Positions 26,242 through 34,948 of a DNA stretch of 64,000 nt are shown in pieces. The stretch is from Nitrospira sp. UBA5698 (GTDB lineage Bacteria > Nitrospirota > Nitrospiria > Nitrospirales > Nitrospiraceae). The position numbers were made by a program, and so were the translations under genes. The notes under the pieces are model-generated. The model saw only the letters and a list, made by a program, of their open reading frames with translations, ran no database searches and was not told where the DNA came from. The stretch is from assembly GCA_002420115.1 (NCBI GenBank), contig DIHK01000057.1, positions 30,807 through 94,806 of the forward strand. The letters run 5' to 3'. Numbering within the stretch: position 1 is the first letter of the stretch; every line of letters starts with the position of its first letter.

Positions 26242-28055
26242 ACTTCTACTTCTTTCTCATCCCCATGTATGGAAATGATGTTCTCCTTCGAGATCAACCG
26301 TGTTTTTGGGTATTTGAGGGAAAGAAGGCCATCCCTCTCAGCAACGCATTCGAACCCGATCTCTTCGAACATCTTCCCCGGCTTTTCGTTCTTTGTTGTC
26401 TTTCGATAATTGGCAAAAAAGTCGCGTCTTTCCGGAATGGAATACTTCTCTATAAGGTATGCCAAGAACGCATGCTCCACGCGCTTGCCTTGTATTCGAC
26501 AACTAAACATCAGATCCATCAAGCGAGGTTCACGAATATCCACCAACGCAAAGCCTACGATCCCATAGCTTCCGAATCTGTCGGCGCAGCGAATCACGAA
26601 GGTCTCGTGGTCCTGGGATTGCTGGATCTCTGCCAACTGCTCGCGAGGATACCGGGAACCGGAAAAGTTCATTTGATTGGTCCGTTGTGCCAATTCATAG
26701 ACGCGTTCCAAATTCTCACCACTGAGCTTCGCGAGTGCCACTTCAATCCTGCACTCCCGGAGAAATTTTGCGTAGTCGCCCTCGAATGATTCCTGGACCA
26801 CCTTCCGCTCTTTCTCCTGCTGATACATAAGGCGTCTTTGTTGGCTTTCTTCCGTGATCGGTACCTGGCACTCGGGGCGTGACAAAAGCCTTCCTGCCTC
26901 AGCCGTGTCTACGACGGCGACATTGGGGAATGCACTTCGTACCTCCTCTCGCTCAAAAGGTTGATCGTCGACAAACGCCAAGCTGTCCACCCCGATATTG
27001 AGCAGCTGCGCGATTGTTGTAATCGCCTTACTTTTTGGATCCCAGCTGATTTGAGGATAGAGAAAATACTTATCGATCCCCCAAAGCTGAAGCACTTGAA
27101 CAGCATCTGCGTAATTGTTCTTGCTGGCTATGGAGTGCAAAATGCCGCGCCGGTCCGTTTCTTTGATTACCTCAACGAGGTCATGCCGAAGTGTGAGTCG
27201 CTCACGTCCGTCCTCAATGAGCGTTCCGTGCCACAAGGTATTGTCAAGATCCCATACGATGCATTTCCATGGCTTCGGCGATCCAGTCGAATGCGTCTTC
27301 GCTTTCTGCTCAGGATACAACCATGCAAAGTCCATAAAGCCGAAATAGAGAACGGTATCGTCAGCTTCATTGGGTACGATCTCCACTTCAAACGGTTGCA
27401 TGAGGTCTACGAGCTGGAGAATGTCACTTACAGCAATGTATTCAATATGAAATCCTGATACCGCTTGAACCACTCGCTGGAATGCACGGGCTGGCATTTC
27501 ATGACGCGATCGAATCGAAAGAGTCAGATTGAACGGCCTATCGGAGGGGTTATAACACTCGATGAGGAAATAGTCGGGAGGGATGTCAGCTGGAGAAGCC
27601 CTCTCGGCTTCGCATCGACGAAGATAGGATACTTTCCCCAAGACCTTCGACTTGAGCTGCCGAGGAAGTGGTGCGGATCGCGCGAGTGCGCCGATCATCA
27701 TATTTCTCTTTTCCTTGCGCAACGACTCTTGCCGTGAATACCGGGCAAGATTACCGACCGTCCAAAGCTTTGCCCACCGCTTGAATCGAAGCTTTAACAG
27801 ATATGGCCTGACGACTTCATCGATGTCGATACGCGTCATTCCGTCAATAAACAATCGGCATCCTCCGTCCTCTCGACGATCATAAAGTTCGCATGTGGTA
27901 TAACACGTCGGCCATGCACACTCAGTACAATGCTCCCCCCATGGTAGCGCCGTCCGGAACTCCACCAGAGATGTGAGTTCCTCAAACCGTTTGATCGTGC
28001 CAGGCGGGACGGTATCGATCGATTCGAGACGATCATTGATTTCAGATTCATACAT
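26238..28055 (-). CDS. FkbH-like HAD-IIIC protein with GNAT domain
   Basis: A 605-residue protein. The middle is a HAD-IIIC domain: CIVWDLDNTLWHGTL, HSIASKNNYADA, and ISWDPKSKAI...FVDDQPFEREEV. The C-terminal region is GNAT-like (RYPREQLAEI, DRFGSYGIVGFALVDI). FkbH proteins load a glyceryl or lactyl unit onto an acyl carrier protein, and two ACP genes lie in the same cluster. The N-terminal 200 residues are unusual: a cysteine-rich segment reads HCTECAWPTCYTTCELYD and then GGCRLF, which could bind metal. The role of that part is unknown. It overlaps the deacetylase gene downstream by four bases. Confidence 0.85.
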   Translation of the reverse strand: MYESEINDRLESIDTVPPGTIKRFEELTSLVEFRTALPWGEHCTECAWPTCYTTCELYDRREDGGCRLFIDGMTRIDIDEVVRPYLLKLRFKRWAKLWTVGNLARYSRQESLRKEKRNMMIGALARSAPLPRQLKSKVLGKVSYLRRCEAERASPADIPPDYFLIECYNPSDRPFNLTLSIRSRHEMPARAFQRVVQAVSGFHIEYIAVSDILQLVDLMQPFEVEIVPNEADDTVLYFGFMDFAWLYPEQKAKTHSTGSPKPWKCIVWDLDNTLWHGTLIEDGRERLTLRHDLVEVIKETDRRGILHSIASKNNYADAVQVLQLWGIDKYFLYPQISWDPKSKAITTIAQLLNIGVDSLAFVDDQPFEREEVRSAFPNVAVVDTAEAGRLLSRPECQVPITEESQQRRLMYQQEKERKVVQESFEGDYAKFLRECRIEVALAKLSGENLERVYELAQRTNQMNFSGSRYPREQLAEIQQSQDHETFVIRCADRFGSYGIVGFALVDIREPRLMDLMFSCRIQGKRVEHAFLAYLIEKYSIPERRDFFANYRKTTKNEKPGKMFEEIGFECVAERDGLLSLKYPKTRLISKENIISIHGDEKEVEV

Positions 28056-28096
28056 GGAGTGAGCCTCCTTGCAAGAGCAACTGATGGTTCACCGGT

Positions 28097-29218
28097 TTAC
28101 TTCGCCGGGTGAATGAACTGACTCACAGCCTCACCGATCACCCTATAGCCGTTTTTACTCGGGTGCATATCACGAGTGGTTTGGGCATAGAGTTGTCGGT
28201 GAACAGATTGCTTCAGCATCGGCAGTGTATCCAGGTAGGCGATTCCGGCCCGACCGAGGAATTCTGTGAGCGCGCTTTTTACGGAGCGTTCATTCGCAAT
28301 CACCCGCATCAGCGCATCATGCAAATGAAGCTGGGGATTCTTTTCCAAGTACTCTGAAAACACGGTCTCTTTCGTGGGAATAATCACGACAAGAAAACGA
28401 CATCCTTCGCTTTTGCACAATTGATCCATTTCCTTCAGCAGATGAAAGGTGATGCGCATACCTTCCCGTACAGGGCCACTTCGCTCATCCAGGCGTTCCG
28501 CGATACCAATTGGGCGAAAGGCCTCACGAATATTCTGCTCTTCGACGATAAGTGCCGTTGTATACGGATCGCTGCTCTCCGTCACCTCTTTGAACCGGAC
28601 ACCTTCTTTCACCATAGCGAAGAGCGGCCCATGGAGGATCAACCGGTACACCATGCTATGTTCAGACAGCCAATTTCTCAGCCCAGCGCCCCAAACGGGC
28701 GGCTCAGACGATCCCCATATGTTGGCATCGATATTTTCCCACTTTCCTTGCCGCAAGTATGACCAATGCTCAAGACCATAGGTAATCAAGAACGTATTTT
28801 CAAAATCATCACCCATATACAGGCCGCATATGACCCATCGGGGATGAAGCGTGAGACCCTTAGTAGTGAGAAGATGGTAATATTGGTTAGGACCATATCC
28901 GCCAAGGCCGAGATTGTAGACATTCAGTCCTGTCTGTCTGGCCACGACAGCTGGCCAGGCGTCTTCCATGGCTGCCGTATTGCCATAAGTATGAGAATCC
29001 CCGATTGCTACAACTTCGGCTGCCGATGGGACTGTTTTGTTTCGGAATCCCCATGTATCAAAGCCGGAAGTGTTGGGCGCTACTGTGATACCTAGCACGC
29101 TATCCTGTACGACTCCAGCAGACAAAATGTCCGCGGGATTCAAGAGCAGCCTTGCGACTAACTCGGACAGGAGGAAGCTCACTACAAGAGAGAGAACCAG
29201 TGCAACTGCTCTTACCAT
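28097..29218 (-). CDS. Membrane-anchored SGNH/GDSL-type hydrolase or acyltransferase
   Basis: A 373-residue protein with an N-terminal hydrophobic helix (AVALVLSLVVSFLLSELVARLLL). An SGNH domain follows: block I VVAIGDSHTYG with the serine near 74, NLGLGGYGPNQY, and the closing catalytic pair in DMHPSKNGYRVIGEAV. It would act in the periplasm as an esterase or O-acyltransferase on the polymer, together with the membrane acyltransferases. It follows the GNAT-like gene by about 75 bases and precedes the FkbH-like gene by 41 bases. Confidence 0.8.
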   Translation of the reverse strand: MVRAVALVLSLVVSFLLSELVARLLLNPADILSAGVVQDSVLGITVAPNTSGFDTWGFRNKTVPSAAEVVAIGDSHTYGNTAAMEDAWPAVVARQTGLNVYNLGLGGYGPNQYYHLLTTKGLTLHPRWVICGLYMGDDFENTFLITYGLEHWSYLRQGKWENIDANIWGSSEPPVWGAGLRNWLSEHSMVYRLILHGPLFAMVKEGVRFKEVTESSDPYTTALIVEEQNIREAFRPIGIAERLDERSGPVREGMRITFHLLKEMDQLCKSEGCRFLVVIIPTKETVFSEYLEKNPQLHLHDALMRVIANERSVKSALTEFLGRAGIAYLDTLPMLKQSVHRQLYAQTTRDMHPSKNGYRVIGEAVSQFIHPAK

Positions 29219-29292
29219 GACCTGCTATTTATGATTGAATGAAAGAGCGGGGTCGACTGATGTGGATCTCAAACACTAGAGACCGATATCGA

Positions 29293-30237
29293 TTAGTCTC
29301 TTAGACCGCGCCTGGAATACCACTCATCTCGAGCACGCACGAGGCGGCTTCGAAGCCAGTATGGGATAAGGTCCTTGAGAGTTTTGTGCAGGCCTAACTT
29401 GAGACAGAGATTACCTTTGATAGTGAGAGGAACAAAATAACGTGGCAGGTCCATCCTGACAAAACCGTTCTCTCTCTTAAATCTAGTGAGCGAACTATCT
29501 GTCTTGTTGCCATACACATAGCTCTCGTAAAGCAAATAAGGAACGCTTTTTGCCGTGCAGAGTCTGACTGCTTCTGATAACAACGCATTGTTGGGCCGTC
29601 TTTCACGAAACTTCAACTTCGATATGATCTGCATGATTGCAGCACTCTTCACGTCCCAAACGAGTTTCAAGTAGCCGATCATTTCTCCTTCAGCGTAGGC
29701 TGCCAGGAAAGTACTTCTTTCACGATAGGTTCCGTTTTCAGCCTCAACGCGTCCAAAGTCCTTGCCGAAATGCCAAAATTGTCTTCCCGCTCTGACTGGT
29801 GACTCATTATAGATTGACATAATCCCGCGGACATATTCATCATCAAATGCCACCTGTTTCACAGTAACACCCTTTTTTTCGCTCGCACGTATATTTCTTC
29901 GACTGGCAGCCGAGATGTGTTTGTTGAACCATTCATCATATGACGAGAGAGGAATCACGGCCACATTGTCCGACTCCATATAAAATGGAAATCTAGGTTG
30001 AGTATCAGGAACACGTTGTGCGAAGGTGAAAAGATCAGGCTTAGACTCGAGGGATTGTAACTCTGACACTACATGATAAGGGTCTGGGAGACGGACCGCA
30101 GGAAGCCAATACTCATCGAATATCTCCGCGATCTGTAAATACTTACCATTTGCAATGATCACCACATCATCCATGCGGAATGCCGGAACCTCCTGCATCC
30201 TACCTTTGATACTTACCTCGTGCGTGGCGGTTAACAT
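29293..30237 (-). CDS. GNAT/FemAB-like acyltransferase
   Basis: A 314-residue protein of the GNAT superfamily, close to FemAB-like proteins in layout: SAASRRNIRASEKKGVTVK near 120-140, a middle segment FLAAYAEGEMIGYLKLVWD, and FKRENGFVRMD near the end. Such enzymes add acyl or aminoacyl groups to sugar amines. ATG 30237 has an AGAGG site eight bases upstream; the TTG at 30240 is rejected. It lies directly after the asparagine-synthase-like gene. A second relative is at 32918-33976. Substrate unknown. Confidence 0.7.
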   Translation of the reverse strand: MLTATHEVSIKGRMQEVPAFRMDDVVIIANGKYLQIAEIFDEYWLPAVRLPDPYHVVSELQSLESKPDLFTFAQRVPDTQPRFPFYMESDNVAVIPLSSYDEWFNKHISAASRRNIRASEKKGVTVKQVAFDDEYVRGIMSIYNESPVRAGRQFWHFGKDFGRVEAENGTYRERSTFLAAYAEGEMIGYLKLVWDVKSAAIMQIISKLKFRERRPNNALLSEAVRLCTAKSVPYLLYESYVYGNKTDSSLTRFKRENGFVRMDLPRYFVPLTIKGNLCLKLGLHKTLKDLIPYWLRSRLVRARDEWYSRRGLRD

Positions 30238-30272
30238 CAATGATACCTCTGGACAGTTTTCGTGAACGGTTG

Positions 30273-32135
30273 CTAGGGCATATCGACAAGTGCACGGTGC
30301 AGAAGCTCGAGAGTAAGCATAACGTGAATCTCATTGGTATAATTGCCACTTCCTTTTAAATGTGCTTGAACAATAGTCTCGATCTGACTTCTTTGGACGT
30401 ATGGCCGTGAGAGAGTGCGAGGATCCAGCAAGATCTGGCGAACGTAATCACTAAGAACACCTTGATACCACACCCGATAGTGGTTGAACTTGTGTCTTCC
30501 CAGAAAAACCCGTTCTAGATGTAGGATAGATACGGCATGATTGATCCGTGCGAGCCATTGAGGCATCCCATAGTCATAGGCATACTCTGCCTTTACAAGA
30601 GTCTCTTCCCACTTTCGCAAAACCTTTCCGCCTAGCCCTTCCCTGCCCACACCACGATCTGTTGGGATGTCTCGCAGCACAGAACTACCATCCGCGATCA
30701 GATTCAGACACACATCGTAGGTCGCAAGAGCCGATTTAGGAGCACGAAATACAGTCTGAACGAGATCGTTATCAAGATAAGGCGATCTGACGGACACTTG
30801 CGTCTCCTCGAGAGCCAACAGTCCATAGTGATGCCAGGGCGCCTGTTTAAATACCGCAAACGATACGGGATGACCTAGGAGCAGTGAGTGATACGTCTCC
30901 TCTGCCTGGTTAAAGTAGGAAAGCGCGTCCTGGCTAAACAAACCTGATAGCGGTCGACTCGGCTTGAAGGCTCGCACGCCTCGTAAGACTTCACTCCCGT
31001 AATTCCCTGTCATCCTAATAGGAGCAATGGTCCTGGCACGTTCATTAAGATAGAGATCCGAAGCACGGCGTACGTCAACACAGCCGTCCGTTAAGTACAC
31101 AGCACGCTCTGCATAGTGATGAAAGCGCGAGAGGAATTCTTCTCCGGCCTTGATCACTTCGTGCGGTTGGCCGCAAACATGAGCCACCTGCCGTGCTACC
31201 ACGACATCTTGACAGTCACGATACACTCCCCCGAACGTGTAGCACGGCAGCAACCCTCTGAGAGGCTTGTGCCAAGCCAGGATCATGCGAGTGTCCAGAC
31301 CTCCAGTAAGGGACAGGCCAATCCGTCCATCGGCGAAATAGCGAGGTAACCGCCGAGTAAAAGTGTCTCGAAGGTTCTCGTAGTACCGTTCGGAGTCAAG
31401 GACTTCCTGTCCTTCCCATTCCCGAGGATGAAAATAGATTCCTTTCTCTACAACAGTGCCGTTTTTGAGAATCCATCTAGAGGCACCGGGCAATACTTCT
31501 ATACTGTCGAACAGCGTCCTGTTCTCTAACACGCAGCCGCATGTCACATACTCTCCGAAGGAACGGGGGTCGATTCTCCGAAGTTCAGGTCGTACAGCCA
31601 AAATTGCTTTTGCTTCTGCGGCGAAGTAGAACCCTTCTTTGGCTTGATGGTAATAGAGTCGGTGCATCGCATAGCGATCATTAACCAACGTGGTCGTTCC
31701 ACGCATCCGGTCGGCCAGCAGACCATGGAACCGCCCGTTCAGCCCACAGGGGAAATTGGTCTCTGACTCGGCCCGTCGCACCAGATACGAGAATGGACTC
31801 ACCATGTTGCGAACCCCAGAGGCACTCCTGTCCTGATCGAATTCAGGATCGGAGAAGTCCTCCCCGGAAAAGATCAATGTGAGGTTGCCATTCTCATTTC
31901 TCAGAGGCATATCTTCAGAAAAGGAGTTCCTTCTAGCTATCCACCCCACATAGAGCCCTAGCGATTCATCCACCCAGGTACCAGCAATATAAAAACTCTC
32001 GTGTTGCAGACACTCAACCATCACCTTAAGCTGAGCTTCCGCCCACCCACGAGGCATTCTTGTTTGAAGCCCAACAATCCCTGGCATACTCGATACAAAT
32101 CTATCTATGAAACTGAAAACCGAGCCGCCTATCAT
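30273..32135 (-). CDS. Asparagine-synthase-like protein lacking the glutaminase cysteine
   Basis: A protein of 604-620 residues with the class II amidotransferase / asparagine synthase architecture. At the position of the Met-Cys-Gly-Ile start it reads MPGIVGLQTRM: proline replaces the nucleophile, so glutamine hydrolysis is not expected. The synthetase domain has LSLTGGLDTRM in place of SGGxDS. This resembles relatives such as beta-lactam synthetase and lasso-peptide cyclases, which form amide bonds without using glutamine. It starts right after the ChbG-like stop (TGA-ATG at 32135); ATG 32087 would place MPGIVG at the very N-terminus and is a serious alternative. It differs clearly from the active AsnB at 5330-7285. 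Confidence 0.82.
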   Translation of the reverse strand: MIGGSVFSFIDRFVSSMPGIVGLQTRMPRGWAEAQLKVMVECLQHESFYIAGTWVDESLGLYVGWIARRNSFSEDMPLRNENGNLTLIFSGEDFSDPEFDQDRSASGVRNMVSPFSYLVRRAESETNFPCGLNGRFHGLLADRMRGTTTLVNDRYAMHRLYYHQAKEGFYFAAEAKAILAVRPELRRIDPRSFGEYVTCGCVLENRTLFDSIEVLPGASRWILKNGTVVEKGIYFHPREWEGQEVLDSERYYENLRDTFTRRLPRYFADGRIGLSLTGGLDTRMILAWHKPLRGLLPCYTFGGVYRDCQDVVVARQVAHVCGQPHEVIKAGEEFLSRFHHYAERAVYLTDGCVDVRRASDLYLNERARTIAPIRMTGNYGSEVLRGVRAFKPSRPLSGLFSQDALSYFNQAEETYHSLLLGHPVSFAVFKQAPWHHYGLLALEETQVSVRSPYLDNDLVQTVFRAPKSALATYDVCLNLIADGSSVLRDIPTDRGVGREGLGGKVLRKWEETLVKAEYAYDYGMPQWLARINHAVSILHLERVFLGRHKFNHYRVWYQGVLSDYVRQILLDPRTLSRPYVQRSQIETIVQAHLKGSGNYTNEIHVMLTLELLHRALVDMP

Positions 32136-32993
32136 TCACCGCGACACAGCTCCAGCAGAAGCTACCCGTACGCCTTCTGCGAACCGAAAGATCCCACCCT
32201 CTGTCAAGAACTGATACTCGCTTTGATTCACGGGGTGAGCTTCCACTTCGACCACCCAATCACGAGCCAGCATAGCGATCCGTTTGAGACGACTCTCCGG
32301 TTGAAGCGGCGGAAGCGAAAAAAAATAGTCGGCAAGCCGATGGCGCCGTCTCAACATGCGATCAATACAGCCACGATACGCTCGATTCCACAGGCTCTTC
32401 TCACCAACATCAAATGAAAAGTTTCTCCTCACGATGCTATCCAGCGGCAATAAATGCTGCAGCATCACGTTTGCGCAGAGGTGCATGTGGTGATGACCGT
32501 CAACGCGCACCGGTGCTTCTCCGTACAGGCGACTGAATTCATCGAGTTGCATCTTCACAACATATTCGAACTCATGAATCAGCCGGGGATGAAACATTAC
32601 CTGCATAAGGCGGTGTCGCAAGAGGTAGACGGCAAGTCTTTCCTGGTGTTCCCTCAGCTTCGAGGAACAGTTTCTTCCAGAAAAAGACGAGGTCAGATTC
32701 AGATGCAACCCCGTATCGATTTGATGCTCTCGTGTCATCGCCGCTGCTCGTTCGGAGTCTTCCATGAACATCATGGCGCTCACGGCAGATACCGCTCCAC
32801 AACGTATGCAATCCAATGTCCGATCCGTTGTTGTCCGATCTCTTCCCCAGTCATCAGCATTGATGATTAGTGCCCCGGTCGTTCCAAGGGAATGATTCGC
32901 TCTGCCGGTCGAGAACTTCACGTTAGGGCCCGACGCAGTCGTCGCAATTTCTCTCCAACCGTCACGCAGGCAAGACTGAGCCTGCTCTCGCAT
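32136..32993 (-). CDS. ChbG/HpnK/YdjC-type carbohydrate deacetylase
   Basis: A 285-residue protein with the family hallmarks: LIINADDWGRDRTTTD (metal-binding aspartates), TGLHLNLTSSF, and VDGHHHMHLCANV with the histidine cluster. These enzymes deacetylate N-acetylated sugars. The reading from ATG 32993 overlaps the upstream FemAB-like gene by 76 bases; the conserved region starts only near residue 42, so a start further in (for example GTG near 32921) is possible. It is one of five deacetylase-type genes in the window. Confidence 0.85.
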   Translation of the reverse strand: MREQAQSCLRDGWREIATTASGPNVKFSTGRANHSLGTTGALIINADDWGRDRTTTDRTLDCIRCGAVSAVSAMMFMEDSERAAAMTREHQIDTGLHLNLTSSFSGRNCSSKLREHQERLAVYLLRHRLMQVMFHPRLIHEFEYVVKMQLDEFSRLYGEAPVRVDGHHHMHLCANVMLQHLLPLDSIVRRNFSFDVGEKSLWNRAYRGCIDRMLRRRHRLADYFFSLPPLQPESRLKRIAMLARDWVVEVEAHPVNQSEYQFLTEGGIFRFAEGVRVASAGAVSR

Positions 32994-33976
32994 GAATCGA
33001 ACCTTCCCAGAAAATTCACCGCTCGGCCTTTCTCCCCTGCCAAATCTCGTTTGAACTTATACGTGCCGGCATTTGTCTCCGGGTTAATCCCGTTCAGATC
33101 ATATTGACTCACGTGGGCCGCTTTCAGTCTCTGGATCAGCCGCCACTGGAGAAGGTAAGATCCTCTGCGCTTCAATCCGACCGTCGTCGTCGCGCCAAAC
33201 AGATACAGTGCAGTAGAACCGATCGCGCTGCAGATGAGTCCAGCGCAGTCTCCATCATGGGAACGGCAGAGCAACAGGTGCATCTTGAATGCGGCTGGCA
33301 GACGGCGTTGCATGTCTTGAAATTCACGAATGTCGTTCGGTTCTTGAAACTTCTTTCTGGCGACCATTTCTTTGTACATGTCGATGAATTTCTCAAACAG
33401 GTCATCATCCTGCCCTTCAGTGATCTCAACGTCTTGTTTAGCCGCTACTTTAAGTTCCCGCCGCCAGTGAGGGAACATTCTCTCTTGCAGCTCATCTTCT
33501 GAAGGGGTCAGGTCCATAAGAATCGTTCGTGACCGCCCCCCGTCGCCTACTCGTATAAACCCTTCTTCCTCTAAAATAGGCAGGACCCATCCATGCTCTT
33601 CCTCAAATAGTACAGGATACAGGCGGACCAACAGTCCTCTTGTTACGGAGTACTCATTGCGCAAAGCCCGAACCGCCTGACGAAGCACAGTTGGGTCAGA
33701 GCGCTCGTCTTTCAATTTCCATATGGGACCCCACATGACATAGGCCATCCCGGCGCCGACCACCGGAGCCTTCGCGATTCGGCTTTGTGCCATCGCAACC
33801 ACTCGTCCTTGTCGTTTCAGCAGTAGATGGCTGTTGTTGCGATGTCCGCTCCTAACAGAACCGTAAGCCCAGGTCTGATAGATATTCGCGTCGTCAAACT
33901 GATCGAGTAGTTGATACCACGTTGCTTCATCAACCTCGTCGACCTCGACCCTGTACCCCGCATCTAGCTCAAACAC
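32918..33976 (-). CDS. FemAB-like / GNAT aminoacyl or acyl transferase
   Basis: A 352-residue protein of the FemX/FemAB peptidoglycan-bridge-like group: DDANIYQTWAYGSVRSGH near 28-45, HWRRELKVAAKQDVEI, and YLFGATTTVGLKRRGSYLLQW near 265-285, the usual acceptor-end motif. Such proteins are a regular part of XrtA-type polysaccharide clusters. GTG 33976 is supported by AGGAG seven bases upstream. Its 3' end overlaps the ChbG-like gene. The substrate is unknown; it could attach an amino acid or acyl group to an amino sugar. Confidence 0.8.
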   Translation of the reverse strand: MFELDAGYRVEVDEVDEATWYQLLDQFDDANIYQTWAYGSVRSGHRNNSHLLLKRQGRVVAMAQSRIAKAPVVGAGMAYVMWGPIWKLKDERSDPTVLRQAVRALRNEYSVTRGLLVRLYPVLFEEEHGWVLPILEEEGFIRVGDGGRSRTILMDLTPSEDELQERMFPHWRRELKVAAKQDVEITEGQDDDLFEKFIDMYKEMVARKKFQEPNDIREFQDMQRRLPAAFKMHLLLCRSHDGDCAGLICSAIGSTALYLFGATTTVGLKRRGSYLLQWRLIQRLKAAHVSQYDLNGINPETNAGTYKFKRDLAGEKGRAVNFLGRFDSCESRLSLACVTVGEKLRRLRRALT

Positions 33977-34030
33977 CCTGTGTCTCCTCTAATGGACGTC
34001 TTCTTGCTCGAATGCCTAGTGAGTGAGGTT

Positions 34031-34936
34031 CTACTCGGTCACATATGGCTCTGCGACCGGGTTGATGCCGACCGTCGCCAGCACTTTACCGAGATGATCA
34101 CAAAGCCTTACCAGGAGATCCATGAGCCGATCTTGCCCAATCAGAAATGCAAATGGTATCGCAATCACATAGAGCGGAATTGCCACCAGAGACTTCGCAA
34201 CATCACGCACTCCAAAAGTTGGCATCATTCGTTCACTCGCCCCGCGCAGCAGTGCCCTTCTCAGCATAAATGTCCGTTTCCAACGGATCGGAGGAACTTC
34301 TTCAAACGCAACGGCTTCGTTACACCACACGAAGCGGTAGCCTCTGCCAATAGCCACTCGAAAGAACTCCTGATCTTCTCCGTTCCGTAAGAAAGGCTGG
34401 AAAGGTTGCTCCAACCCTGCAAACACATGCATCTTCAACAGCACGTTACCCGTTCTGCCCTTCCTCCAGTCGATTACCAGTCCTGTGGGATAGGTCTGTC
34501 GCTCATAAAATCTTCCCTTCACAACCCATGGCGGAGGTGGCTGGTCAAAATGCGGCTTCACAGGACCTAAGACTCCGTCGACTCCATATTTGTGACAGGC
34601 CTCAAATAGCGTGAGTAGCCAACGTTTGATCGGAAACTCATCATCATCGATAAATGCGAGAAAGTCTCCGCTGGCATGCCGAACCGCCCTATTCCGTGCA
34701 CAGGCAATATTTTGTCGAGGTTCCACCTGATATGACAGTCGGAGGACTGAAGCAGCTGAGAACTCTTCAACGACTCCCCTCGCCGCCTCGGCCTGATCGT
34801 TATCCACCACCATGATTGAAAAGGTGAATAATCCTCCGGTGTCTTGAGCGTCGAGTTCTCCTAATAATCTCCTCAGTAAAGTTGGCCGTTTAAACGTGCA
34901 AATACACACGCAAACATGTGGCAGTGCGTTAGACAT
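34031..34936 (-). CDS. Glycosyltransferase family 2
   Basis: A 301-residue GT-A transferase. The nucleotide-binding start is HVCVCICTFKRPTLLRRLL, with MVVDNDQAE near 40-50 and FLAFIDDDEFP near 92-102 as the metal-binding DxD motif. A hydrophobic helix near the C-terminus (VAIPLYVIAIPFAFLIG) suggests membrane association. It adds one sugar of the repeat unit on the cytoplasmic side. It is followed 54 bases later by the FemAB-like gene and preceded closely by a deacetylase gene. Confidence 0.88.
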   Translation of the reverse strand: MSNALPHVCVCICTFKRPTLLRRLLGELDAQDTGGLFTFSIMVVDNDQAEAARGVVEEFSAASVLRLSYQVEPRQNIACARNRAVRHASGDFLAFIDDDEFPIKRWLLTLFEACHKYGVDGVLGPVKPHFDQPPPPWVVKGRFYERQTYPTGLVIDWRKGRTGNVLLKMHVFAGLEQPFQPFLRNGEDQEFFRVAIGRGYRFVWCNEAVAFEEVPPIRWKRTFMLRRALLRGASERMMPTFGVRDVAKSLVAIPLYVIAIPFAFLIGQDRLMDLLVRLCDHLGKVLATVGINPVAEPYVTE

Positions 34937-34948
34937 GTCTTCTTGGAG

